Below are positions 36,101-48,800 of a stretch of DNA of 64,000 nucleotides, piece after piece. How positions within the stretch are numbered: the stretch's first letter is position 1; every line of letters starts with the position of its first letter. Origin of the DNA: Yamagishiella unicocca. Its lineage: Eukaryota; Chlorophyta; Chlorophyceae; Chlamydomonadales; Volvocaceae. A model generated the notes under the pieces. The model was not told the origin of the DNA, made no database searches, and was given only the letters and a program-made list of their open reading frames with translations. The position numbers and the translations under genes were made by a program. The DNA lies in assembly GCA_003116995.1 (NCBI GenBank), contig BDSL01000031.1, positions 558,001 to 622,000 on the forward strand, in the 5' to 3' direction.

Positions 36101-37816
36101 GCGAAGCGTTCCAGGTTCGGGAGCTAGGGACATTCCTCCTGCTCACCGTGACCGGGGGTTCGCGCCCAGGGCCTTCCGGAACAGGTACCGCACTGCAGTC
36201 GGGTCACCTTGCTTGGCCTCCAGAACGGCCCAGGCCTGCAGGCGCGCAGTAGCCGAGGAACGTCAGTACACCTCCATGGCCCCTTCCCGCTCCGGGGCCC
36301 CCACCCGACCGCCGACCCAGATGGCCCCTTCCTCGAAACCCATTCGACTCAGATGGGCCCCAAATCCGACCCAGATGGGTCCCCCATCCGAGCCCCGTAC
36401 CTGCCAGAGCGCTACGCTCGCCGCTCCCTCCGCGGTCTTGGTGCCCTCCTCAAACCAGGCGCGCGCCTCTCCCACGCGGCCCAACTGGGCGGCCATGCAC
36501 CCGAGCGCATTGTAGAGGTACGCATTCTGGGACTGCGACTTTCGCCGGCAGCGCTGGATGCCCTGCGCGAGGGGTAAGAGCAGTGCGATTTGGATGAAGC
36601 GTGGCGGGTGATGTGGGTGATGTGGGTCGCGTCGCCCGAAGTATCACGAGCGGCTGCGTTAGTCCTGACCGGCCCCCCGGGCCGCTACACGTGCTGCTCA
36701 CCTGCATCCAAAGGTCCCTAGCCCGCGTGTAGTTGCCCTGGTTCTTCTCCAGCATGCCCCACTTGTGCCAGGCGCACGCGTGCGTCCCGTCCACTACGAC
36801 AGCGGCGTCGTACAGCTTGCGGGCGCGGTCAGCGTTGCCAGTCAGCGCCTCCAGCCAACCCCAGGCCGACCAGATATATGGATTTGTGTTGCCTGGTCAA
36901 ACAAGGCGCACGTCAGCGTGCAGGGCACAAAGTAAGGACAGAAAGTCAGGACGTGGTTGGGGAGCGGTGTCGTGGTATCGCGGGTTATTAGCCGGGAGCC
37001 GGCAGGCTGCGGCTTCGCCCGCCCTGGAGCGTGGTCGGTCGCCGCGCACCTGTATTCGCGCAGCCGTCCTGATACAGCAAGCGCGCCTCGTCGTACCGCT
37101 TCTGCTGCACGAGCGTCTTTCCCAGTACCACGTACGGTCGTGGGTCCGAGGGATCTAGGGCAAGGCAGCGCCTGTGCGTGGATGGGGAGGCAAACGGTCA
37201 AGCCGTATGGCATATCCTCAAGCACGGTCCTACGCCGAAACCCCACTCCCGCACGCGTCCGGCCAAGCAGGCTGTGGTCACCTTAACCCATCTTCCGCGG
37301 CCTTGTATAGGGTTTTTCGCTCCGCAACATCCGTTGTTTCGTGCGCGCGGATGCGGGACGTCCGACTTCGCCACTGCAAGTAGTAGACGAGCGCTGTTAG
37401 CAACACGGAGGCCGAAAGAATACCTTCGCAATTTCCAGCGCTTGTAGACTAACCAGCATAAGGTCGATGTTGATCTTAAGAACCTTTGACCCAACAGCAC
37501 CCTGCCGTCCATCGTTGTCGCGGCTCAGGGATGTGCCATCGCTTTCGCCGCCGTCCGCACCCGATCCAGGACTATTACCGCTAGTGCTGATGCGGCTGTC
37601 GCCTCCGGTGCTTCTTTTATCGGGATGGTTCGGCGCAAGCTGCAAAACGGCTGCCGGCTCATAGGCCCTCACTTCCAGATTCCGCCGCTGTCGCGAAGGC
37701 CTGACGCATTCAATCTTAGGCACGCTGCTTATGCTTCCATTGGAGCAACATGCCTGGTCGGCAGGACCTCGCGTGCTGACGCCACGCCACAACCACGAGT
37801 GAGGCACCAGCATCAC
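33184..37816 (-). CDS. MBB1: MBB1/HCF107-like HAT/TPR-repeat chloroplast RNA maturation protein
   Basis: In Chlamydomonas, Mbb1 stabilises and processes psbB/psbT/psbH chloroplast RNA; HCF107 is the plant orthologue. The protein begins MMLVPHSWLWRGVSTRG, a chloroplast-transit-like N-terminus, and continues to KVLKINIDLMLV, matching the KINxDL start of the repeat region. Helical repeats follow in the family order: DPRPYVVLGKTLVQQKRYDE (about 37090-37165), ACAWHKWGMLEKNQGNYTRA (about 36730-36790), AAQLGRVGEARAWFEEG, LAWALWERKQGNPQQC (about 35720-35775), ALVEKQAGRIGRARQLFEQG (about 35200-35275), HAWGSLEWRAGNIQTARELF (about 34490-34560), TWASWVTMESELGFVERADE (about 34170-34240). GLMDTLSRFFTARGFGG matches the HCF107 C-terminal block. 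Reading through at 33940 would stop at 33826, but a GAG|gtgggg donor there and the strong acceptor at 33439 join an acidic final exon 33438-33184 (LPDFVSADDDLETSLRPPA) in phase; I prefer this end. Exact repeat exons in the middle are approximate. Confidence 0.88.
34871..34970 (+). repeat. Dispersed repeat motif A, longest copy (MBB1-like intron)
   Basis: Reads gttgtaaaaaccgttttacg, then cgacgggacaggatagttgg, then cgcatgg, and continues with ccatttttgtgggcgcatgc. The continuation is shared with 45604-45690, so the underlying element is longer than the short copies show. Confidence 0.85.
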
Positions 37817-39718
37817 TCGCTGGCACTGGCCTTGCAGATAAAAATATTTCTAAGGGAAACCGGCATCCATACCAACAACGCAATTGGCAGAGGCGCCGGC
37901 AAAAAGAAGCAGCGAAGACATTAAGCGGCCTTTTGTTCGGATCTGTGACGTTAGTACAAAAGAAGGTCCATAGCTAATTGCTGGTGCACATTCACATCTA
38001 CAATCAACCAAGAAGCAGCAGCAAGCAAAGGCCTGAGATCCGGCCGTACAGTCGTTTTGCTGAAAGAGCCCCTTCATAGCCTACAGTAAAACTACATTAT
38101 ATCACTGCATTGTACGAGTTGTGTCATCCTGAAGGGGAAATTCAGCGGCCCTAACGCACTTTACTTGAAGCCTAAAGTACCCTAGATAGAACTCCTCACT
38201 CCCCCAAAACCCCTCCGGCCGTGCAACTGATAGAGGGGCAGTCGAGTGGCAGATTAGTCCCTGGGAGAAGCGAGCGTGCCATGGTTGTGGCTTATGGGTG
38301 TAGGTATGGCTGACTAAGAATGGACAGGTGGCATGGCCTATGGTCTGAAGATGAGGAACTGGCTAGAGCTGTCAAGTTGCCCAAAATGGATCCCGTAAGG
38401 GCACATGCCCGGCAAAATTTGCGGCACATTACCACGATAACAAGCGAGCCGCGTCACGCTGGGAAAGCACCTCGACCCCACACATCCACGCCGGGGTAGC
38501 CCATGGACTATTGCCAGCAAACACCATTCAGAGCCTCTGAATTACAAGCTACATGCCATCAGAGGGTGGGCATGAGGCACTAATCCAGGGGGGATGCCCA
38601 CCCTCTGATGCCATCGACCTGCACGCCTGCCTGCTGGAACACGCCCAGCAACCCGATACCGCTGCTCTTCTCCGATAGTGCTGTCCCGAAACGCCTTGCT
38701 GGTGGTAAGCGCGCGTATCTTTTTCCGCCGTCTGGCGATGCGAACCCACCACAATTCGGTGCACGGGCGACGCCTTCAGAACGCGGAAAACAACAAGCAG
38801 GCAGGCAAGCGGGTCGCCGCGTGAGTGCTTGGCAGTTACCATACTGGCTGAACGACTCCGGTGGAGCCTGATGCCGTGCAAGCGGGTAGCGCACCCTGGG
38901 TGAGTGTTGGCAGTGTTACACGAGAGCCCTTCCGGGCCTTGCGGGGGCCATAGGACAGATCATTCGCGACAGAAGCAGTGTACTCATTCAATGGCTTCTC
39001 GGCCCCGTATGAGGGGCACCTTGGGCCCCGTACGCACCGCACCATTATAGGTTTTCCCCCAGTGCGTATCCGCGGCTTCTGTCCTTCGCCTCCCATGTCG
39101 TGTCACCGGGTCTTCACGCCACCCACGCCACCCATCAATGCGTATGCTGGAGGACGTCTCCAAATATTCAGGAGTCCGCATTGCCGACCTACGATGCCGT
39201 AGAAGACTTATTTGGCCTCAAGAGGGTTTTCGTTGCACATCTGGATCCCGTCGCAGTGCCGCCCAGGCGTCCGGTGCCACCCGGCCCGGCCCCATAGGCA
39301 TCATCCCCAGCGCAGTACCTGGCGATGCAAATTATGGTGGCCATGCGAACGAACTGCCCCATGCCGGCTTGCGAGCTCCTTTCAGCGGCCAAAGGAATTG
39401 AATCATCGGAAATAATGGGGCGCAAGTGTCTGTACGCAGGCGTTTATGCATGCCTGTTGCTGCAATCCGGCGGCCCGAACACGGGCCCTACCCCTGACAG
39501 CAAGAACCCAGTGGGAAGGCAGGCCGCGCTGGCTGCAGCAACAGCATCCCTAGTCCCCTCCCCACCTCCTCCCCAAATCTTGCTTGTACTACCAAACATA
39601 CCGACGCTCGCCTCCCCGCAGGACTGCACTTTATGAATGACGATACCATCGCTTCGCCTCCCTCCCCCACCAAGCATCCCATAGCGGCAGGGTGTGCCCC
39701 TCACACGCATTTCATTGT
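37817..39718. other. Intergenic region and kinase 3' flank
   Basis: Upstream of the MBB1-like gene and downstream of the kinase gene, both on the minus strand. TTACA at 38916-38920 (TGTAA on the minus strand) may end the kinase transcript. Open reading frames at 38549-38894 and 38836-39096 (-) are protein-like in composition but overlap in several frames and lack a family match, so I do not call them. Confidence 0.4.
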
Positions 39719-39838
39719 TTGCCGCCACTGCCGCCCTCAAATTTGCCGCCACTGCCGCCCCCAAATTTGCCGCCACTGCCGCCCCCAAATTTGCCGCCAC
39801 TGCCGCCCCCAAATTTGCCGCCACTGCCGCCCTCAAAG
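39719..39838. repeat. 24-bp minisatellite at the 3' end of the kinase gene
   Basis: Five copies of a unit containing gccgccactgccgcccccaa and attt. The unit is a multiple of three and open in several frames; on the minus strand one frame reads GGSGGKFG repeats up to a stop at 39712. Confidence 0.95.
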
Positions 39839-39889
39839 TTTAAGGCCCAAGGCCCCAACCCACAGCACATCCCAATGATACTACTCACT

Positions 39890-42800
39890 TCAGGCGCCGT
39901 GGCCAGGTGGTCCGGGGTTTCCGGGGCCGCCACCGGGCGGGTTCGCCACAACACACGAGGACAGAAGGCGCTGCAGGACGGTCACCAGCGCGGCGGCCGT
40001 CGGGCGGCTGCGCGGGTCGCTCGCCCAGCACGCCTGTGCAAGGGACCTGCGAGGGGGCATGCGGAACCACGGGTCTGTTGGCGCAGCACCATGTGCATTG
40101 ATGGCGGGCGAGATGGCGGGGTGGTCCCGCGCCAAGCCCCAGCGGCACAGCGAAAAAAGCAGGCGCGGTTATGCCATCGTATCGTGCATGGGATACATCG
40201 CATACCAGTACGTCTAGGCGGGTACTGTCTGGTGCCCGCGCGTGTTATGTGCAAAGCACCGCCTGGCGCTGTTGCATCGTGCGGGCGCCTCGGCGAATGG
40301 GGTCTCCTCCCCTGGGGAATCCTTTGCCCCCTACGTGCAACCCTAATCCCTAACTGCCCGGTTGGCCGGGACGGGGATCTGGGTCGTCATGTGCGTCGTG
40401 ATCTGGGTCGTGATCTGGGTCGGGATCTTGGTCCGAGGAGGGAGCTCGGGATCCGGGTGGGAATTACCCCACGCGGGCTGCCGCACTGGCGGCCCCCAGA
40501 CCGACCTGAAGGCGCTTGGGGAGTCCGGAGGGAATGCAGGCCGCAGGCCACGCTTGACCACGTGGTACGGCAGCTTATCGGGCGGCACTCCGTCGTACAC
40601 GGTGCCCCCCGTGTACACCTCCCACATGAGGATGCCGAAGCTGCAGGCCGGGGAGGCGGGGGAGGCCGGGGAGGCGGGGGGGGGGGGCCAGCTCAGGCGC
40701 TTCGCCGGAGTGCCAATGCACGCGACCGCGAGCGAACGCGTCGCACCGCAGGAATGAGCATCACCCAGCACAACCGTGATAGTCACCCAGGGCGCCCGCG
40801 ACAGATGGTCCAACCCGCCCAACTCCACCAGGACAGCTATGCGGCGGCGGCTTGCGACGTCTGGGTCGGCGAAAAGGCCGGTGAGTGCCCGCAGCAAAGC
40901 GCAGCCGTCCCTCTGCCCCGCCCACCTGTAGATATCCACCGCGGCATCCAGCGGGTGACCCTTGCAAAACATCTCTGGCGCCATGAAGGACGGCGTGCCC
41001 ACCGCGTACTCCAGGTTGAAGCCGGGCCGCTGCCCGGGGGCTGGCTCCGACATCAGCCGCACGCACCCAAAGTCCGACAGCTGCGACGTGTGGGTCGGGA
41101 GGGGCCCCGTCAGCACATACCGGTGCCCGCAAACCAACAAACCAACAACATCAGCAGCAGCAGCAGCAGCGGCAGTACGGAAGGGAGTGGCGCAGGGGCG
41201 AGGTCGATCCGGGCCAGGTGCGACTGCTGCCGGCGCCTACTGCGCCGAGCGGCTTCGCGGCGCGCTCGCACGCCCCGTTGCTTCAAGACCACTCCCGGGT
41301 CCCGGCTAGTGCTGCCCAGCTACGGTATCGCCCTGCTCCACCCTGGCCCCGCCCCTGGCTCCACCCTGGCTCCACCCTGGCCCCCCCCTGGCCCCTCTCC
41401 TGCCCCGCCCTGGCCCCGCCCTGCCCTGCGGGCCCCCCACCACCTTGCACACCCAACCGCGTGGGTCTCTCATGGAGCTCTTGAGCAGGATGTTGGAGGG
41501 CTTCAGGTCTGCGGCAAGAGGGGGAGAGCGCGAGCGAGGACCGGTCAGGACGGGACAGCGACGGAGAGGTCAGGACGGGTGCAGGAAGGACGCATTTCGA
41601 GGACGATTGGCAGGCGGGCGGGCGGACCGGGCCGGGCAGCGTGTGTGCCGCAGGAAACCTGATGTGCTAGTGGGGAGATGCCAGGGAAGGCGCACCCCCG
41701 CCAACCACTCCGGACCACCAGCCGAGCCCTAGCGCCGGCCAGCCCTCCTGCGGCCCGCCCCCGCAGCCTCGAGCCCCCTGCGGCCCCGCCCCCGCAGCCT
41801 CCAGGCCCCAGCTGACCCCAATGCCTGGCTCACCGCAGTGCACCAGGCGCAGCGCGTGCAGGTGGCGGAGCGCCAGAGCGATCTCCATGAGGGTGGTGTA
41901 GAGCGCCTGCGGGAGGCGGGGGCGCGGGAGGGAGGCAGGAACACGTCAGCGCGAGGAGGACAAGCACGCACGTGAGTCGTACATAGTACGGGTCGTACGC
42001 ATGTGCGTGTTGCCACGAAAGCCGCCGCCCACGCACGCACCTGCATGTTCGGCCGCGCCGCCTCCACCTTGAAGCACCCCTTCTTCACGGCCGGCTTGAG
42101 GCTCCCTGCGCGGGACGAGGCGCAGACGGTGGCGGGGGGGCCCGACCCACGGGACAGGGTTTGGGTGATTGCGGATCATTGGCACGGTAGCTGGTGGCTC
42201 CCGCGGTCGAGGAGCCGCCCTGTGTTATGCGCTGCCGGCGGCGTACTCTGGCGCCCTCAGGCGACAACAGGAGCCACAGGGGGCGGAGAAGCCAAAAACT
42301 AATTATTTTTGCGCCCTTTTTGGGTCGCCGACGCTTGGGTCCTGGACATCCTAGCAACCCCCCGCCCCCGCCTGATCGAAGCCAAGGCGATGTGGGCCAG
42401 CGCTGGGCCTGTGTCCGCCGGGGCCGCCCCGTCCCTGCCTCACCCGCATCGCAGTACTCCATGCAGATGATCATGTTGGAGGGGCCCGTCACGCCGCCGT
42501 TCTCCGCGCCGCTGGTGCTCTGTCCCTTGGCCTTGGGCAGCAGTTTGAAGCGGTCGGGCTGCCCCACGTACTCCACCACCATCACGTCCACGAAGTAGCT
42601 GAACACCTGCGGGCGGGTGCGGACCGGATGCAAGCCCCACACCGGGTGTCAGGGGCGGGACGGTGCGGGCGGGTGCGGACCGGACGCAAGCCCCACACCG
42701 GGTGTCAGGGGCGGGACGGTGCGGGCGGGTGCGGACCGGACGCAAGCCCCACACCGGGTGTCAGGGGCGGGATGGTGCGGGCGGGTGCGGACCGGATGCA

Positions 42801-45800
42801 AGCCCCACACCGGGTGTCAGGGGCGGGATGGTGCGGGCGGGTGCGGACCGGATGCAAGCCCCACACCGGGTGTCAGGGGCGGGAAGGTGCGGGCGGGTGC
42901 GGACCGGACGCAAGCCACACACCGGGTGTCAGGGGCGCGCAGGTGCGGACCGGACGCAAGCCCAGCACCGGGCCGCGGTTGGGGGGGGTAAGGATGGGGG
43001 CTGAGCGCATAGCAAGGCATTTTTGCGACCTGCCGAAGTCCAGGCTGTTGCCCTGACGCTCGGCCGGCGACTCGATGCTCACACCGTGCTGCTGGGCGCG
43101 TAAGCGCCCACCACTCGCTCGGCTCCCCGAGTCCATCCCCGTCCTCACCTCACCTCCATCTACACTTCCACAGGGCCCTAATGCTGCACCGCCACGCAGG
43201 GCGGGAGCGCCACAGTCATCGCCAGCCGTGAGCCGTCCACCGACCCACCGACCCGCCCACCTGCACGATGTTTGGGTGGCTGATGGAGGTGGTGACCGCC
43301 AGCTCGGTCGCGTCGCGTTTCAGCACGCGCTTGAGTTTGATCATCGCCCCCTCGTCGTCAATGTCGTACACCTCGTCCGCTCCCTCCTCCGTGCCGACCA
43401 CCTGCGCCACCGGAGGAAGCGAGCCGCAGCCCGGGGCCAGCCCGGGGGCACAGAACCTCAGCTCCGAAACCGCCGACAGGCAAACGACCCACGTGCCCAT
43501 ACGGTTGAAGCCCTGGACATTGGTGGGTTTGAACAGGCTGGCTACAGCGTGCACGAAAGCGCGCATGGGTGCACCCATCCGCCTTCATTGCGCGTCAACC
43601 GCGCGTTTGGAACGTTCCACGCGACAGTAACTTCCTGTTCGTGTCTTCTCTCCTGTTCGTGTACTCGTTTCCTCACCGCCCACCTTGATCGCGACCTCCA
43701 GTCCGTGCAACGTGCCGCAGAACACCACCCCCTGGCCGCCCTGGCCGATCTGTTTGATCAGCTCCACGCCGTTGACGTCATCCTGCAGCCCCTCCCTGGA
43801 GAGCCAGCCGGCAGTGACAGCGGAAAAGAGGGATGAGGCGCGCGCGGCGTTTACTCCTGGGCGGTGGTTTCAGAGCGGAGCGACGGCAAACGCCCCACGC
43901 GATGCTGCGCCGCCCGCCTCCATCCCCTACAGGAGCATCTGGCCCCCCCCAACAAGACCAGCGACGCCTGCCGTGGCAGATCGGTAATGCAGCCAAAGCG
44001 CGCGCGCCCGCGCTGAATTCTTGGGAGCGGGAGTCGACGCGGAAACGTGTACACCCTCTCGCCCGCCGCCCGCCCTCGTCACTCACGCCTCCAACGCCGC
44101 ACGTTGCGACAGGACTTGGTTGAGCGAGGACCTGATCGATGAGACCATCATGCCCAGGTTGGAGCGGGGGGGCGCCGCCGAGGAGGTGGTGATGCCGAAG
44201 GACAGGTTGCGGCGCATGCTGGTACTGGAGTGCGCCATCAGACCTGCGGAAAAGGAGGAGGAGGAGGGGGAGGAGGAGGGGGAGGAGGAGGAAGGGAAGG
44301 AGGAGGAGGAGGAGGAGGAGGGGGAGGAGGAGGGGGAGGAGGAAGGGAAGGAGGAGGGGGATGAACAGGAAGGGGATGAGAAGGAGGGAGAGGCGGAGGG
44401 TGGCGTCGGGCATTCATGGGAGGGGACGAAGGAGATTCACAATGCAAGAATATTTTATTTTTACACCGGAACACCTTAGTAAAACTAGGTACCTCTCTCA
44501 GGGAGGGAAAGAAGACGGACGGTAGTTAGGAGTTAGTGATGGCTTCGTCAACCGAATACCACAGGTAGGCAAGCATGCAGCCAGCCAGCCAGCCATTCGC
44601 GACGTCTGGGGGAGGGCTAGCTGCAGCCGAGTCCCCCCGCTCCCGCAGCCTGGCCAAGCCGGCCCTTCTCCCGGCGGTCTCACCTTCGTCTTGCGGCGCG
44701 CTGTTGGGCATCGCTGCGGGCATGGACGTGGCGTGCTGCACCGCGTCCTTCATGGCGGTGCGGATGATGGACCGCGGCGTGCAGGAGGTGGACACGGCCA
44801 CGGAGGAGGGGTTGAGGTGCACGTCGTGCAGCGTGGACCACTCCTCGGACATCTCGCCCTGCTGCAGCAGTGCATGCACGGCCAGCAGCGACAGCTGCGT
44901 GCACCGCACCGTGGGGGGTGAGAGGGAGGGGGTAGCGAGGAAACCCGGTTACACGAAAGGTGGCGGGGGTTCGGAAAGGGGGGGAGGGTGTCCGAAAAGA
45001 GGGGGAGGGAGGGAGGGGAGGCACAGTGGCACACGGTGCCACGTCACACCTTCCTCGCCTTTTGCCACCACTACCAACCACGGCCACCGTCTTTCCATCA
45101 GCGGCATCGTGGGCATAGGGCCCACTGGCGCCAAAGCGGGATGCAGTCCCCGCAAGGATACGCGCTATGACATCGCTTCGCATCCAGACCTGCATACCTT
45201 CATACCTTCATACCTTACTTCCGAATGCCTACTAAACCGCAAATCTAAACACATGTCTTTGTGCTTTTGCAGGCTTCGTGCACCTGGACTTCCTGGAACC
45301 TCCCCGACCCCCCGGCCCCACCTTCAGCGCCTGGTGGACCACTGCCAGCGCCGACTCGAGCATGGGCTCCGGCAGCGGCTCGCGGCAGGTCAGGTAGGTG
45401 CACAGCAGGGGCACGCCGCCGGGCAGCACCCCCGTCGCGAGCACCAGGCTCCCCGCATCAGCCACGCCGACTCGGTGACAGAGCGATACATCGCGACCGC
45501 GGTTGCTCTCATCCTGGGCCGCGGAAGTGGGACAAGGGGAGGGGTGGTCAGATGCAAGGGGGGGGGTATATAAAAGAAATCAGATGCAAGGGGGGGGCAC
45601 CAAGACCGATTACCCGACATGGGTATAATAGCTGGCGCATTGTCTTTGCTGGACACATATTGTGGGCTCATGCTGACGCACTTGGATTGCCTAACGAGGA
45701 ACGTCTGAAAGTTGCCCGTCAGCGGCCGCTTAAAGGGAAAGGATCAAACGAATGTGCGGTAGATGCAAGGGGGGTTAGGGGGAGCAGGCATGGTTGCCCC

Positions 45801-48800
45801 GGGCCGCTGGTGTCGGGTGTCGTACTGGCGCACGTGGGGGTACGGAAGAGTGCGGCGTGTGTGTACTCCTGTGGCGCGGGAAGACCGGAAGCATTGCGAC
45901 GTACGAGCTCGGCGCCCGTCGGCGGTCCAGTGGGAATTGCTGTGGGCGGCAAATGGCTGCGGGGCGCGTGGGGGAGCTCGGCACGACGTGCTGTCGTCGA
46001 GCATCGCCGGGTGGCTTGTCAGGCTGTTTGGGACGCAAGGGCGGCGGAACGGATGCTACCCCACCGCGAACTAACGACCCCCCTTTTTCACTTGAGGCAC
46101 CTCCTAGTCACGTAAAGAACAGTGCGTCCGCGTGCGCCTCAAAGTGTGGCCTCCATGCGTCCGCGTGCGCCCCAAAGTGTGGCCACATGCTTCTGAGGCC
46201 TCCATTCCCCGGCCGGAGCAGCATCACTGCCTCCATTGCCCGGCCGGAGCGGCATCACTGCCTCCATTGCCCGCTTGCCTGGACGCCCTTCGTTACTCCC
46301 TCGCTTGCCCTGTCGGTTCACGCGCGTAGGACCCCTTCCTCCTCCGACTACTAGTACCCAGCCTAGCATGGCCGCCCTGTAGCCCCAACGCGTGGCCCCA
46401 ACCCAGGTAGCATTGTACGACGTTTGCCGTACCTGCATGTAGTCGCTACAATTCTGGATGATTGAGCCGCCGTACTGACGCCGGTATCGGTTGTTGTCGG
46501 CGCCCGTTACAAGCTGTCACAGTAGTGTGAGGGAGGAGGGATGGGTCCATCGCTTGCTGGGAGCCTGACACCACGGACTCCCTGGCAGCAGACATGGCAG
46601 CGAACCCGCACAGCTCTTGTGTACCAATACCCGCATCCATGAGGAATGCACCTATATACTCGCTATAGCACTTGGATCCTGTACAATGCGTCCCGCCGCT
46701 GCCTACCTACCTGCAACATTAATGTATGATTCAGATGCGTGATGTGGGCTTTCAACGTCTTAGACGGCTCCTCGGTCTCCTGCAGCTGGTTGGTGGACGC
46801 GGGCCACGCCCGCACGTCGCTGTGCATGGGTCCGAGGGAGGGGGAAGCGGCGACATCACGACGTCAACGTAAGCCGCAAGGCCACACTACCGGGGCGGTC
46901 CAAGCCAACGACGCATGAAGCGGTCAGGTGACACATGATCAACAACCCAGTGGCGGCGCACGCCAAGCCGACGTACTGACGGCTCCGGCTGACGCCGCGT
47001 GTGCAGCCCCTTTCCCTTCACCCCAGCCGCCGGCTGCTCCGCACCCCCGGCCCGGGGCAGTGGTGCTCAATCGGGCACGCGTGTGCGCGTGTTTTGTACG
47101 GACGCCCCTCCCCACCCCAGCCTCCCCCCAACCCCCCGACCGCGCCCCCCCCCTCACCGCTCCATGTCGCCACGCGTGTTGCCCTCCTTTATGGAGCTAT
47201 CCTGAAAAATTGCCGCCGTCACCGCAGACCGGTGCAGCAACAAGGGCGTGGCCGAAAAGGTCATCGAGGTCACCCGATACGTCAGGTCCTGGAGCCCTGC
47301 AATGACGGCCCCGATGAGCTTGCTGATGGTGTCACAGCGCCTTAGCGCCGCCACCAGGTCCACAACGGCCTGGGGTACCGGCTTGACCTGAACCCCTCCT
47401 GGGCCCGATGCAACGTGGGATGAAATGCCGCATGCCGCGCCCCCAACAGCAGTCGCTGGGGAGAGCAGCATCAGCTCCGGGAGGTGGTGGGGCAGCCAGT
47501 TGGGAATGACCGTGGTGGCGGCAGAGTCAGGCGCCGGCTGGGCTACGGACGCCGATCCCGGCCATGCCGCTATTGCGCCTGTTTCCTGATCCCCGCCAGC
47601 GGCAGTGACCTGCTGAGAGCCGCCGAGGCAGATCTGCAGAGCGCCCGCCAGCACCCCGCCGTACTTCAGCGGCAGCATCGCGCAGTGCTGCATGCCTGTG
47701 GTGGCCGCCAACTGCTGCCAGTCCTGCGGCCCGCGGTTGCTGCTGGTGCTGGACTCCGAGCTCCAAGTGACGGGTGCCTGCGACGCCAGCAACGCAGATT
47801 TAAAGGCAACAACAGCAGTCGGTGCTACGTTTCGGTGGCGGCTGCATGGTCCTCATGTGCCGCTGGCATGTACACGGGGCGACATGTGGCCAACCCCAGA
47901 GCTACCCACTCACTTCGCGCGATATAATTCGCTGCAAGCTCATGTCCGATTGGCCCTCGGTTGACCCCAACGTAACGCTGTGCCCTTGGGGCTGTAATTT
48001 GCGCAGGATTCCGCCGGATGCCAATACCACGGCTGTGGACTTGTCTGAGGCAAATGCCCATATACTGAAGGCAGCGAGGTTGAGGAGGAGCCACAGATTG
48101 CTTGGAAGCGGCTTACGGGTGCGGCGCGGCGGAAACCGTCAACGCGCATGTCGGCTAGGTGTTGTAGGGGAAACGCGGTATGGAGCGAGGATGAGGCATT
48201 GAGGAGATGACGGGCGCAGCATCGCAGGTTGGGTCACGAAGGAGATGATATATTCATATGAAAAGGTTTCTGAGAGGCTAGACGAGGCGGGGTGGTCGTA
48301 AGGCGATGCATGCGCGAGCGTTCTAAGGGGGGACCACCGTGGGTATATCCTGGGCCGACGGAAAAAAGGTGAGTGAGTTAAACATGCTCCTCTTGTATAA
48401 CAAAATACATGCATTGACTATTGTTACAACGAAGGTGTGCACCATGAATGGCCGTGAGGTAGTGCAGACGTTCTTGGGTTTTGCAGCAAATTAATGCCAT
48501 CCGTTTCTGTAAATTTTGGATGCCTAACAAATATGTTCTGATATTCTCACGTTATTAGCGTAGCCCCAAGCGACTCCGCCAGCACTGTGGCGCTTGTATG
48601 AGCGCGTTCGAGCCAGGGGCCCGACGCACCCGCGACCCGCAAGGCAATATCCGCAAGCTCCTGCAAATGAGTTCATATTACTTTCAACGCATCTGGGTTT
48701 GCAAGCATGACCGGCCTCCCTACCTCGCGCGATCGCCATGGAGGCCCCGGGGGCGGGCAAGCCAAAGGCTGCACCTGGACCACATCTACAGGCACAGGTG

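Noticed and set aside
39692..41662. 656-codon plus-strand ORF
   Set aside because: It lies antisense to exons of the kinase, runs through a 24-bp repeat and has no domain; the kinase on the minus strand explains the region.
42610..42965. CRISPR-like array
   Set aside because: Units are continuous without unique spacers, and the region is a eukaryotic intron.
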